From positions 2,976,001-3,040,000 of the forward strand of contig OZ245769.1 of NCBI GenBank assembly GCA_965227745.1: a stretch of 64,000 nucleotides of DNA, read 5' to 3'. Under the pieces are notes generated by a model that was given only the letters and a program-made list of their open reading frames with translations, ran no database searches and was not told the DNA's origin. Below are positions 34,574 through 42,104 of this stretch, in pieces; the first letter of the stretch is position 1, and every line of letters starts with the position of its first letter. The stretch comes from GAS368 sp965227745. Its GTDB lineage: Bacteria > Verrucomicrobiota > Verrucomicrobiia > Opitutales > Opitutaceae. The translations under genes and the position numbers were made by a program.

Positions 34574-35716
34574 ATGATGCCCTTCACCTCCCCTGCCCTG
34601 CTTCGCTGGCTGATGCGCGCCGTCGCTGTCGGACAAATTTGCATCACGCTCGCCGCAGGCCTCACGGCCGGATTCGCGCAAGTCGCCAAACCGCGCACCG
34701 GCGCCATCGAGCGCGCGACATTTCACGCGACGGCACTGGAGGGGAATCTCCTCGGTGATCCCGTCGAGCAGCCGGTGCTCGTCTATTTGCCGCCGTCGTA
34801 CGCGGCTGAGCCGCAACGGCGATTTCCCACGATCTATTTGCTCCACGGGCTCGGGATGCGGCCGGCGGACTGGGAGCGCAGCGGGCCGGGGCATCCGGCG
34901 CTGAGCGAGGCGATCACGAGCGCGATCAAACGCGGCGCATTTCCGGAGACGATTGTCGTGTACGCCAATGGCGCGAACGCGCACATGGGCTCGCTTTACA
35001 TGAACTCGGCGCTGTCGGGGCGCTGGGAAGATGCGCTCGTCCACGATCTCGTCGCGTGGGTGGATGCGCGCTACCGCACCCTGCCGCAAGCGGCGAGCCG
35101 GGGAGTGACAGGGCTCTCGATGGGCGGATTCGGGGCGCTGCGATTTGGATTTCTCCACCCGGATGTGTTCAGTGTGGTCTATGCGCTTTCGCCGGCCTTC
35201 ATCGGCTTCGCGGCGGAGTTTAGCGAGAGCAACCCCACCATGGCCTCGGTGCCCGGCGCGCAGTCTTATCTCGAATTGCAACGGATCGCGGGGACCTCGG
35301 GCATTCGCGAAAACTATGCCGGGCTGGTCTTCATCTGCGCCGCCGCGCTCTCGCCGAATCTCGACGCACCGCCGCTGCGGGTCGATTTTCCATTTGTCAC
35401 ACGTGACGGGCGCGCGGTGCGCAACGAAACGGTCTATGCGCGCTGGGCGGCGGCGATGCCACTCACGATGCTCGACGCTCAACTCGCGAATATTCAGAAG
35501 CTGCGCGGTATCGGCTTCGATGTCGGGACGAATGATCACTTTCGCCACATCCCGGTCACGGTGCGTGCGCTGGACAAGGCACTGACCGCGCGCGGTATCG
35601 CGCATTCGTTTGAGGAGTTCGACGGCGGCCACACTGATCAGGCGCAGGAACGGCTGGTCGAGCATGCGCTGCCGTTTATCGCGAAGCGGCTGATGACTGC
35701 GCCGGATAAAAACTGA
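34574..35716 (+). CDS. Exported esterase of the esterase D / antigen 85 type
   Basis: A 380-aa alpha/beta hydrolase. The start at 34574 gives a hydrophobic N-terminus (about residues 9-30, WLMRAVAVGQICITLAAGLT) that serves as a signal peptide. The nucleophile elbow is GLSMGGFGAL with S182, followed by the acid in the FDVGTNDHF region and catalytic H353 in GGHTDQ. Such enzymes cleave acyl esters from plant polysaccharides or small esters. It is cotranscribed with the WYL regulator, which may respond to a product. No carbohydrate-binding module is attached. Confidence 0.83.
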   Translation: MMPFTSPALLRWLMRAVAVGQICITLAAGLTAGFAQVAKPRTGAIERATFHATALEGNLLGDPVEQPVLVYLPPSYAAEPQRRFPTIYLLHGLGMRPADWERSGPGHPALSEAITSAIKRGAFPETIVVYANGANAHMGSLYMNSALSGRWEDALVHDLVAWVDARYRTLPQAASRGVTGLSMGGFGALRFGFLHPDVFSVVYALSPAFIGFAAEFSESNPTMASVPGAQSYLELQRIAGTSGIRENYAGLVFICAAALSPNLDAPPLRVDFPFVTRDGRAVRNETVYARWAAAMPLTMLDAQLANIQKLRGIGFDVGTNDHFRHIPVTVRALDKALTARGIAHSFEEFDGGHTDQAQERLVEHALPFIAKRLMTAPDKN

Positions 35717-35781
35717 CGGGGCTAATCGGTTCGCAAGAACTCCTCCGTAGAGGGTGTACAAAACGGAATAAACCGAGAGGT

Positions 35782-36348
35782 CTAAAGCATGCGGATTTTG
35801 CCTTTGAGGCCCAAATCCCTGATCTGTTGGCCGATCTCTTTCGTCACTTGCCGGAATTGGTCGAGATTAGGCGATTGCGTGCGCGTAACCCAAAAGAGGG
35901 TAAAATTAAATTCGACGTTGGAACCGCGGCGCAGGCTCGACAGTTGCTGACGCAGCAACGCCGGGGCGAAAGCCTGGCCCTCCAGTAAAACGTCGCCGCC
36001 GGGGTTGATTGAGAACGAAAGCCGCATATCGACGTTTACCTCGGTCTCGAGGTCTGCGAGCGCCTTTTCGCTGCGCTCGATTCTCTCACGCGCGTCCTGA
36101 AGCTCTCGCCGCAGCCGCAGGACCGCAGCGCGCTCGCCCTGCAGGCGGGCGAACTCATCGGGGGCTATTTGCGCGGCGCGGAGGCGCCCGTTTTCCACGC
36201 GCAACTTCGCCAACCCACCCTGCTGCTCGCGCAGGAGCACGACCTCCGCGCGCAACGCGTCGGTCGACTGTCGTTGCAGCCAAAGCAAAGCCCCAGCCAC
36301 GAGGCCCAGCGCCAGGAGCAGGGCGGTGATGAATCGAGCGATCTTCAC
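35782..36348 (-). CDS. Membrane-anchored coiled-coil protein downstream of the sigma-TonB fusion
   Basis: A 188-aa protein with a single N-terminal membrane helix (residues 5-25), a coiled coil (about 30-105; LRAEVVLLREQQGGLAKLRV) and a beta-rich C-terminal domain (about 105-188; VEFNFTLFWVTRT). Its coiled coil resembles that of the sigma-TonB fusion encoded just upstream (LRAENARLAR.AAEVAEMRG). The start lies 12 bases after the fusion's stop codon, so the two are cotranscribed and may pair through the coiled coils; that pairing is inferred. I do not recognise the C-terminal domain. Confidence 0.68.
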   Translation of the reverse strand: MKIARFITALLLALGLVAGALLWLQRQSTDALRAEVVLLREQQGGLAKLRVENGRLRAAQIAPDEFARLQGERAAVLRLRRELQDARERIERSEKALADLETEVNVDMRLSFSINPGGDVLLEGQAFAPALLRQQLSSLRRGSNVEFNFTLFWVTRTQSPNLDQFRQVTKEIGQQIRDLGLKGKIRML

Positions 36349-36360
36349 GCGCGGTGCGAC

Positions 36361-37725
36361 TTATTTGGTTTCAAACCGGATCGGCACCTTGAGGACGCTG
36401 TTGACCGCGCGGCCGTTTTTCTGGACGGGGTCGAACTTCCACTGGCTCACTGCCTCCACCGCCGCATCGCTCAGCAGCGTGCGCGCCTCTTCCAGGTTGA
36501 CCGGCCTCCCCGTGCGGTCGACGCCCTTGTCGATCCCTTCAAGGACAGTGGTGTCGGCGGCCACGTTTTGCGCGTTGCCGCTGGTGTCGACGATCAACTG
36601 GACGACGACGGTGCCCGTAATGCCCGCGTCGCGCAAGGCTTGCGGGTACTTGGGCCGCGTCTGCACGCGCGGGCGCGGTTGCGCCTCAGCCTCGATCACA
36701 CTGAGCGCGCCAGTGTTAGCCGCGACGAGCTTGGCTTTAGCGCGCGCGGTCGCCTGTGCAACAGTCTGTGCGCGGGCATTGAGCCCGGCGGCTTCGCTCT
36801 GCAGAGAGGAAAGCACGACGCCATCGCCGCGCATCTCGGCGACTTCCGCTGCGGCGCGGGCGAGGCGCGCATTTTCCGCGCGGAGCGTTTCCATCTGGCT
36901 GTAATCTTGGCGAAGGGCGGCGACTTCCGAACGGAGCTGCGCATTGGTTTGGGCTTGAACGGCCAAGCCGGTCGCACCCGCCACCGCGAGCGCACCGCTG
37001 ATCCCGAGTTGTAGTTTAGACATGGACATAAAAGTCACCCACACGCCGCCGGCCGCGGTGCCCGCAGCCACCGCGCCACCGCTCGCCAGCGCCACGCCCG
37101 TCACGGTGGCGGCGAGGCCCACGGGGGCGGCAGCCACGGCGTGTCCGCCGAGTGCGACCGCGAGCGCGGCGGCGGAGGATTTGACGCCGCGTCGGGCGAG
37201 GAGGCCGTGGAGTTTATCGAGGGCACGCTCGACGCGCATGCGGGCGGCGTTGCCACTCAGGCTCAGGCGCTCGCCGATATCGGCGAAATCGCGGCCCTCG
37301 AAATAGCGGAGTAAAATCGCCTCGCGATCCGCCTCGGCCAACTCGGCGAGCGTCTCGTCCAGGACGGGGCGGACGCGCTCCCAGTCCACTTTCGCCGTCG
37401 TTTCGCCCAGCATTTCATTCATGGTGTGTGCCTCCCATTCGCGCGCCTGCCGCCGCCGCTCGCCGCGCACGAGTTTCGCGGAGGCAAAGCGCGTGCTCGT
37501 GAAAAGCCAGCCTGCCAGCACGCGATGCCGCGCGACCTCGCCGGCTTTGCGCGCAAGATCGGCGAAGACGAGCTGCGTGACGTCCTGCGCGAGGTGCGCG
37601 TCGCCATTGACCTGCCGCAGCGCCGCCGAGTGCACGAGATTCACGTGTCGCCGGACCAGTTCCGCAAAGGCCGCTTCCGAGCGGGTCTCGGCGTAGTCGC
37701 GAAGGAGTTGGGCGTCGTCACTCAT
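36361..37725 (-). CDS. ECF-type sigma factor fused to a membrane anchor, coiled coil and TonB C-terminal domain
   Basis: A 454-aa chimera. Residues 1-95 are sigma region 2 (AAFAELVRRHVNLVHSAALR, HLAQDVTQLVFADLARK). Residues 115-180 are region 4 (ADREAILLRYFEGRDFADIG, ARMRVERALDKL). Hydrophobic helices cover 183-256. A coiled coil follows (262-335). Residues 357-452 match the TonB C-terminal domain: YPQALRDAGITGTVVVQLIV, an insertion at 396-415, then AAVEAVSQWKFDPVQKNG and VPIRFE. If the number of membrane passes is odd, the TonB domain would sit in the periplasm while the sigma domain is cytoplasmic. An ATG 12 bases upstream is an alternative start. The paralogue is at 28785-30461. Confidence 0.85.
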   Translation of the reverse strand: MSDDAQLLRDYAETRSEAAFAELVRRHVNLVHSAALRQVNGDAHLAQDVTQLVFADLARKAGEVARHRVLAGWLFTSTRFASAKLVRGERRRQAREWEAHTMNEMLGETTAKVDWERVRPVLDETLAELAEADREAILLRYFEGRDFADIGERLSLSGNAARMRVERALDKLHGLLARRGVKSSAAALAVALGGHAVAAAPVGLAATVTGVALASGGAVAAGTAAGGVWVTFMSMSKLQLGISGALAVAGATGLAVQAQTNAQLRSEVAALRQDYSQMETLRAENARLARAAAEVAEMRGDGVVLSSLQSEAAGLNARAQTVAQATARAKAKLVAANTGALSVIEAEAQPRPRVQTRPKYPQALRDAGITGTVVVQLIVDTSGNAQNVAADTTVLEGIDKGVDRTGRPVNLEEARTLLSDAAVEAVSQWKFDPVQKNGRAVNSVLKVPIRFETK

Positions 37726-37887
37726 GGCGTGGATCATCTCTTAGCACCCGCAGATTCTGAAAGCGCACACTATTTCAGGGCGGGCGGCATGCGACTACTG
37801 ACATAGGGGTGTCACTGGGGCGTGATAGGGTCGGCTCCGTCGGCATCCACCACCTACCCACTTACATCGTCACGTCCCTCCTCACCC

Positions 37888-38280
37888 ATGAGCTCCGCCA
37901 ATTCCGTTAACAACCTCCGCCTCGACTACATCGAGTTTACAACGCGCGATGTCGCCGCCGCGAAGCAGTTTTACACCGCCGCCTTCGGCTGGGTCTTCAC
38001 CGACTATGGCCCGGACTACACGAGTTTCCACGATGGGCGGCTCTCCGGCGGTTTTTACGCCGATCCGGATGCTCCCGTGACGACGAAAACCAATCCGCTC
38101 GTCATCCTCTTTGCCACCAATCTCGAGGACGCAGAAGCACGCGTGAAAAAGGCCGGCGGGAAAATCGTGAAGCCCAGCTTCGAATTTCCCGGCGGCCGGC
38201 GCTTTCAGTTTACCGATCTGAATGGGCTCGAACTGGCGGTATGGAGCGACCGTCGCGCGGATGGGACGACGATCGCGTAA
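37888..38280 (+). CDS. VOC-family (glyoxalase-like) protein
   Basis: A 130-aa protein of the vicinal-oxygen-chelate fold with two beta-alpha-beta-beta-beta units. LRLDYIEFTTRDVAAAKQFY opens the first and LVILFATNLEDAEARVKKAG the second. FPGGRRFQFTDLNGLELAVW is the typical closing strand with the family Glu. It belongs to the uncharacterised group often named glyoxalase/bleomycin-resistance-like; its ligand is unknown. I start at the ATG at 37888. It is convergent with the second VOC gene, 9 bases apart. Confidence 0.85.
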   Translation: MSSANSVNNLRLDYIEFTTRDVAAAKQFYTAAFGWVFTDYGPDYTSFHDGRLSGGFYADPDAPVTTKTNPLVILFATNLEDAEARVKKAGGKIVKPSFEFPGGRRFQFTDLNGLELAVWSDRRADGTTIA

Positions 38281-38289
38281 ATCCGCGTC

Positions 38290-38679
38290 TTACTTTTCGC
38301 GCTCGATCAACTCCACCTCGTAGCCCTCGGGTGCGTCGATGAAAGCGATCATCGAGCCGCTGCCGGTGGGCGTGGGGCCGTCGCTGAGCTGAAAGCCCTT
38401 TTTCTCGATGGCCTTGGTAAAGGCCGTGAGGTCCTCCACTTCGAAGGCGAGGTGCATCAGGTCGGGCTGTACCTGCACGGGCGGCGAGCCGGGCGGCATC
38501 TGGCAGATCTCGATTTCCTCGTCGCTGTTGGGCGTGGCGAGAAACACGATTTGCGCGCCGCGCGGCGAGATGCTACGGCGGGCGACTTTCAGCTCGAGGG
38601 CTTGCTCGTAGAATTTCACGGTGCGCTCGAGGTCGTTGACGCGCATCCGGGTGTGGAGAAGTTTTTTGACCATGGCCAT
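38290..38679 (-). CDS. Glyoxalase I-like VOC protein
   Basis: A 129-aa VOC protein close to lactoylglutathione lyase. The opening LLHTRMRVNDLERTVKFYEQ supplies the first metal ligand (H), DLMHLAFEVEDL supplies the second His, and YEVELIE the C-terminal Glu. Glu in FLATPNSDEEIEI is at the fourth metal position. All metal ligands therefore look present, so it could detoxify methylglyoxal using glutathione or another thiol. At 129 aa it matches the family. It is a single gene between the opposing VOC gene and a secreted-protein gene. Confidence 0.85.
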   Translation of the reverse strand: MAMVKKLLHTRMRVNDLERTVKFYEQALELKVARRSISPRGAQIVFLATPNSDEEIEICQMPPGSPPVQVQPDLMHLAFEVEDLTAFTKAIEKKGFQLSDGPTPTGSGSMIAFIDAPEGYEVELIEREK

Positions 38680-38704
38680 AAAAGTAGGGGGACGAGCGCC
38701 GGCC

Positions 38705-39502
38705 TCAATCCTGGGCTTGGCCGCCGCCGCGCGGCTCAGGGCGGAAGCGGGCGATCATTTTGTCGAGGCTGGCGCGCGACTCCGCGCTGGCCTCGCAGAA
38801 AATCGCCAGGCGATCCGCGAGGTCGGCAGTGGCGACGGCGAGTTCGATTTGGTGGGCACAGAACGCAGCGTCCATCGGAGCGACGAAGCCGAGTTCGATC
38901 CGGATGCGCGGATTCACCTCGCGGGCGGCGGCGATGATCTTGGCCACGGCGGCGCGATAATCGGCGGGCGAATCGTGCAGCCGGGAGCTCGCGCAAATCG
39001 TGAAAATATCCGCGCTGCGGACGAGGTCCGCGACGTTGGAGAGGGTGCGCAGGTCGCGCTCGTCGAGACCCACGATCAAGGGCAAGCCTAAGGACTTGGC
39101 CTGATCGGCCACTTGGGTCGCAAGGCCGCGCAGCGTGGGCGTCGAGGGCAGATGCGAGGGGATAAACACGAGGCCACGGGCGCCGGCGATGTTTTCGCGG
39201 TGCGTCTGGCCGAGGCTGATATCCTGTCCCTCGTAGATCCATACCTGGCCGCGACTCACGCCCAGACTGGCGACGCGAAAATTGAGTTTGAGCGCATCCG
39301 TCGAGGCGACCACCAACGCATCCTCTGGGCGCGCGAAGCGGTTGAAGGTGGGCACGAAGCCGGCGTCGCGAACTTCGAAGCGGGGATAAATTGTCAGAGG
39401 CAGAGCCTGGACTTTTTCCTCCGAGGCAGAAGGCGTGGCCGCGGACGCAAAACAACCGGTGGCAAACAGCACCGCAAGGGCGAGCAAGTGGCGGGGTTTC
39501 AT
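38705..39502 (-). CDS. Exported protein of unknown function (266 aa)
   Basis: The ATG at 39502 gives a signal sequence (MKPRHLLALAVLFATGCFAS). ATGC could be a weak lipobox, so the mature protein may be a lipoprotein. The rest reads as a parallel alpha/beta fold (LVVASTDALKLNFRVASLGV, RGLVFIPSHL, LGLPLIVGLDERDL, DIFTICASS, RIRIELGF), suggesting a TIM-barrel-like glycoside hydrolase or polysaccharide-related domain. No catalytic motif can be assigned. It is convergent to nothing close and divergent from the PLP enzyme at 39600. Confidence 0.65.
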   Translation of the reverse strand: MKPRHLLALAVLFATGCFASAATPSASEEKVQALPLTIYPRFEVRDAGFVPTFNRFARPEDALVVASTDALKLNFRVASLGVSRGQVWIYEGQDISLGQTHRENIAGARGLVFIPSHLPSTPTLRGLATQVADQAKSLGLPLIVGLDERDLRTLSNVADLVRSADIFTICASSRLHDSPADYRAAVAKIIAAAREVNPRIRIELGFVAPMDAAFCAHQIELAVATADLADRLAIFCEASAESRASLDKMIARFRPEPRGGGQAQD

Positions 39503-39599
39503 ACGAACAAGGAAGTGCTTTCCCCGAAATCCGCAACGCCAAGCGGCGCGATGAAAGTGGATTTGCGCCCACGGAGAGTGGTCGCTTACGATCACCGCC

Positions 39600-40550
39600 A
39601 TGCCTCTCGATCTCGCCGCCATCCAAGCCGCGCATACTCGCATCCGCCCGTACATCACGCGCACGCCAGTTCTCACCAATGCACGCCTCGATGCCGCGTG
39701 CGGCGGGGCGCTTTTTTTCAAGTGCGAGAATCTGCAAAAGGTCGGCGCCTTCAAAGCCCGTGGCGCGACCAATGCCGTTTTTTCGCTGACGGACGCCGAG
39801 GCGGCGCGCGGGGTCGCCACCCACTCCTCGGGGAATCACGCGGCGGCACTCGCCCGCGCCGCCCGGCTGCGCGGCATTCCCGCGTACATCGTGATGCCAT
39901 CGAATTCGGCCAAGCCGAAGATCCGCTCGGTGGAGACCTACGGTGGGAAGATCACATTTTGCGAGCCCACGCAGGCGGCGCGCGAGGCAGCTTGCCACAA
40001 GATCATCGCGGAGACCGGCGCGGCGCTCGTGCATCCCTTCGAGGATGAGCGCGTGATCGCCGGCCAAGGGACGGCGGTCGTAGAGTTGATGGAGGACATA
40101 CCCAATCTCGACCTCATTCTCTGCCCGGTGGGCGGCGGCGGGCTGTTGAGCGGGACGGCGGTCGCGGTCAAAGCGTTGCGGCCCCAGACGCGCGTGGTCG
40201 CCACCGAGCCGGCCGAAGCGGGAGATGCCGCCGACTCGTTTCGGGCGGGCAAGGTCATCCCGCTCCAGAAGCAAAACACGATCGCGGACGGCCTGCGCAC
40301 CACGATCGGCGCGCCGAATTTCGCCGTGATGCAGCAGCATGTAGATGAGGTCGTGACAGTGAGCGAATCCGCGATCGTCGCGGGCATGCGGATGATCTGG
40401 GAGGCGGTGAAAATCGTCATCGAGCCCTCGGCCGCCGTGCCGTACGCCGCGATCATCGAGCAGCGCGTGAATGTCGCGGGCCTGCGCGTGGGCATCATCC
40501 TCAGCGGCGGTAACGTGGACCTCGATGCGTTGCCTTGGATGAAGAAATAA
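39600..40550 (+). CDS. PLP-dependent threonine dehydratase / serine racemase-type enzyme
   Basis: A 316-aa fold-type II PLP enzyme. The Schiff-base lysine is K52 in GAFKARGA, the substrate loop is SSGNH (about 79-83), and the phosphate-binding glycine loop GGGG is at 178-181 (CPVGGGGLLSG). There is no C-terminal ACT-like regulatory domain, so it is the short type: catabolic threonine deaminase or serine racemase. These cannot be told apart by motif alone. It stands alone on the plus strand and its cytosolic location is clear from the absence of a signal. Confidence 0.9.
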   Translation: MPLDLAAIQAAHTRIRPYITRTPVLTNARLDAACGGALFFKCENLQKVGAFKARGATNAVFSLTDAEAARGVATHSSGNHAAALARAARLRGIPAYIVMPSNSAKPKIRSVETYGGKITFCEPTQAAREAACHKIIAETGAALVHPFEDERVIAGQGTAVVELMEDIPNLDLILCPVGGGGLLSGTAVAVKALRPQTRVVATEPAEAGDAADSFRAGKVIPLQKQNTIADGLRTTIGAPNFAVMQQHVDEVVTVSESAIVAGMRMIWEAVKIVIEPSAAVPYAAIIEQRVNVAGLRVGIILSGGNVDLDALPWMKK

Positions 40551-40837
40551 CGCGCGCTGCGCTACGACCTGAAGCGATCGGACGTCGAGCGTGGAGCGGA
40601 TGTCCTGACGGTCCGCCCGGGGGTCGGACCCTACCCGCAGAGCCTGATCGGGCGAACGGGAGGGAGAGCGCGATGTTGACCTCTCGAACAGGAAGGAAAC
40701 GACGAGGTTGATATCCAGAGCGGCGGGGCCGGTCGAACTGGCTTACAAGGGGCGGTGATGGTTTTACTTTAACTGCGCGATCTGCATCGATTGGAGGCGT
40801 TCATCCGTCTCTCTGATATTCCCCCCTGCCCCAACCT

Positions 40838-41572
40838 ATGCGCCGTTTCCTCACTGCCCTGCTCTCTTTCACCCTGCTCGCGGCTGCGTTCGCGGCGGAC
40901 GCCAAGCCCACGCTCTACCTCGTGGGCGACTCGACGATGGCGAACAAGCCGCTCGATCTCCCGGAGCGCGGCTGGGGCATGGCGCTGCCGAAGTTTTTCA
41001 CCGAGGGCATCGCCATCGACAACCATGCGATGAACGGTCGGAGCACGAAGAGCTTCTTCGACGAGGGCCGTTGGGAGAAAATTTTGGGCACGCTGAAGGC
41101 CGGGGACTTCGTGATCGTGCAGTTCGGGCACAATGACGAAAAGGTCGAGGACCCGAAGCGCGGCACCGATCCAGCGACGACCTTTCGCGACAATCTCCGC
41201 CGCTACATTCGCGAGACGCGCGCCAAGGGAGCTTCGCCCCTGCTCGCCACACCGGTCGCGCGCCGGAAGTTTACCAACGGGAAACTCGTCCCCACGCACG
41301 GCGCCTATCCCGACGCGGTGCGCGCCGTCGCCGCCGAGGAGAAGGTGCCGCTGCTGGAACTGGAAAAGGCGACGGAGAAGTGGCTCGCGGCCGAGGGCGA
41401 CGAGCCAACCAAGAAGTACTTCATGTGGATCGAGGCGGGCAAATACGCGAAGCTCCCCGAGGGCCGGAAGGATGATACGCACTTTGTCGAAGCGGGCGCG
41501 ACGAAGGTCGCCGAGCTGGTGGCGGCGGAGATCCGGGCGCAGAAGCTGCCGCTGGCGAAGTGGCTGAAGTGA
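40838..41572 (+). CDS. Secreted rhamnogalacturonan acetylesterase (CE12, SGNH)
   Basis: Removes acetyl groups from rhamnogalacturonan I backbones. Residues 1-20 are a signal peptide ending AAFAA-D. All four SGNH blocks are present: S32 in GDSTM (I), N66-G-R-S (II/III region), N99 in GHND (III) and D212/H215 in DDTH (V). The length of 244 aa is normal for family CE12. It pairs logically with the PL1 lyase at 31348 and rhamnose mutarotase at 41790. It is the only plus-strand gene in this segment and converges on the mutarotase gene. Confidence 0.9.
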   Translation: MRRFLTALLSFTLLAAAFAADAKPTLYLVGDSTMANKPLDLPERGWGMALPKFFTEGIAIDNHAMNGRSTKSFFDEGRWEKILGTLKAGDFVIVQFGHNDEKVEDPKRGTDPATTFRDNLRRYIRETRAKGASPLLATPVARRKFTNGKLVPTHGAYPDAVRAVAAEEKVPLLELEKATEKWLAAEGDEPTKKYFMWIEAGKYAKLPEGRKDDTHFVEAGATKVAELVAAEIRAQKLPLAKWLK

Positions 41573-41754
41573 GCGCGGAAGCGCCTCGGTGATCTACAGC
41601 CGGAGCGGGCGGTGAGAGGGTGCGACGAACGTTTCGATCTGTTACCGCAGTGCGCTGGATGTAGTTGCGAGCAAGCTCGCCACCCACGGAACGGCAACCC
41701 GAGGCGCCGTAAGTGGGCGAGTTGAAAACCTATCCGGCAAGCCTACGTCCTGAA

Positions 41755-41777
41755 GACGGCGCTCGGAGATCGCCGTC
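41755..41777. repeat. Short palindrome GACGGCG...CGCCGTC
   Basis: A 23-base inverted repeat with seven-base arms (GACGGCG at 41755-41761 and CGCCGTC at 41771-41777) lies between convergent genes. It resembles the GCGCCGGTC palindromes at 49147-49167 and 49316-49336 in layout. The flanking sequence around 41660-41700 (AGTTGCGAGCAAGCTCGCCA) is also palindromic. Confidence 0.45.
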
Positions 41778-41789
41778 CACCTTTCGGGC

Positions 41790-42104
41790 TCACTCCAAGT
41801 GAAACACTTCCTTCAGGCCCGTGGAGACGGGGCTGTGGTCGGGATTGGAGGGCATGACGTCGCCCATGTGTTTCCACCAGCGCTGGCAGACTTCAGTCTG
41901 CGCGATGGCGGCCCAGCGGGCTTCGTCTTCGACCTCGGCGTAGGCAAAGAGCTGGCGGGTCTCCTCGTGAAGGAAGATTGAGTAGTTGTGCACGCCGTGG
42001 GCCTTGAGCACGGCGGCGAGTTCTTCCCAGATGGGCTGGTGCCGGCGGGCGTACTCCGCCTCGTGCCCGGCGTGAACACTCATCACAAAGGCTTTTCGAA
42101 TCAT
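41790..42104 (-). CDS. rhaM: L-rhamnose mutarotase
   Basis: Interconverts alpha and beta anomers of L-rhamnose. The 104-aa protein matches the family along its length: FVMSVHAGHEAEYARRHQPI, HNYSIFLHEETRQLFAYAEV and a WWKHMGDVMP motif, ending near residues EVFHLE. The His (H22 region) and Tyr/Trp pair that form the active site are kept. Its start overlaps the stop of the 42101-43831 gene by 4 bases (ATGA), an unusual coupling to a large non-enzyme gene. No rhaA/B/D genes are inside this window. Confidence 0.92.
   Translation of the reverse strand: MIRKAFVMSVHAGHEAEYARRHQPIWEELAAVLKAHGVHNYSIFLHEETRQLFAYAEVEDEARWAAIAQTEVCQRWWKHMGDVMPSNPDHSPVSTGLKEVFHLE

Noticed and set aside
40551..40837. Possible gene remnant before the CE12 gene
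   Set aside because: Only very short frames and no similarity to known families; treated as plain intergenic DNA.
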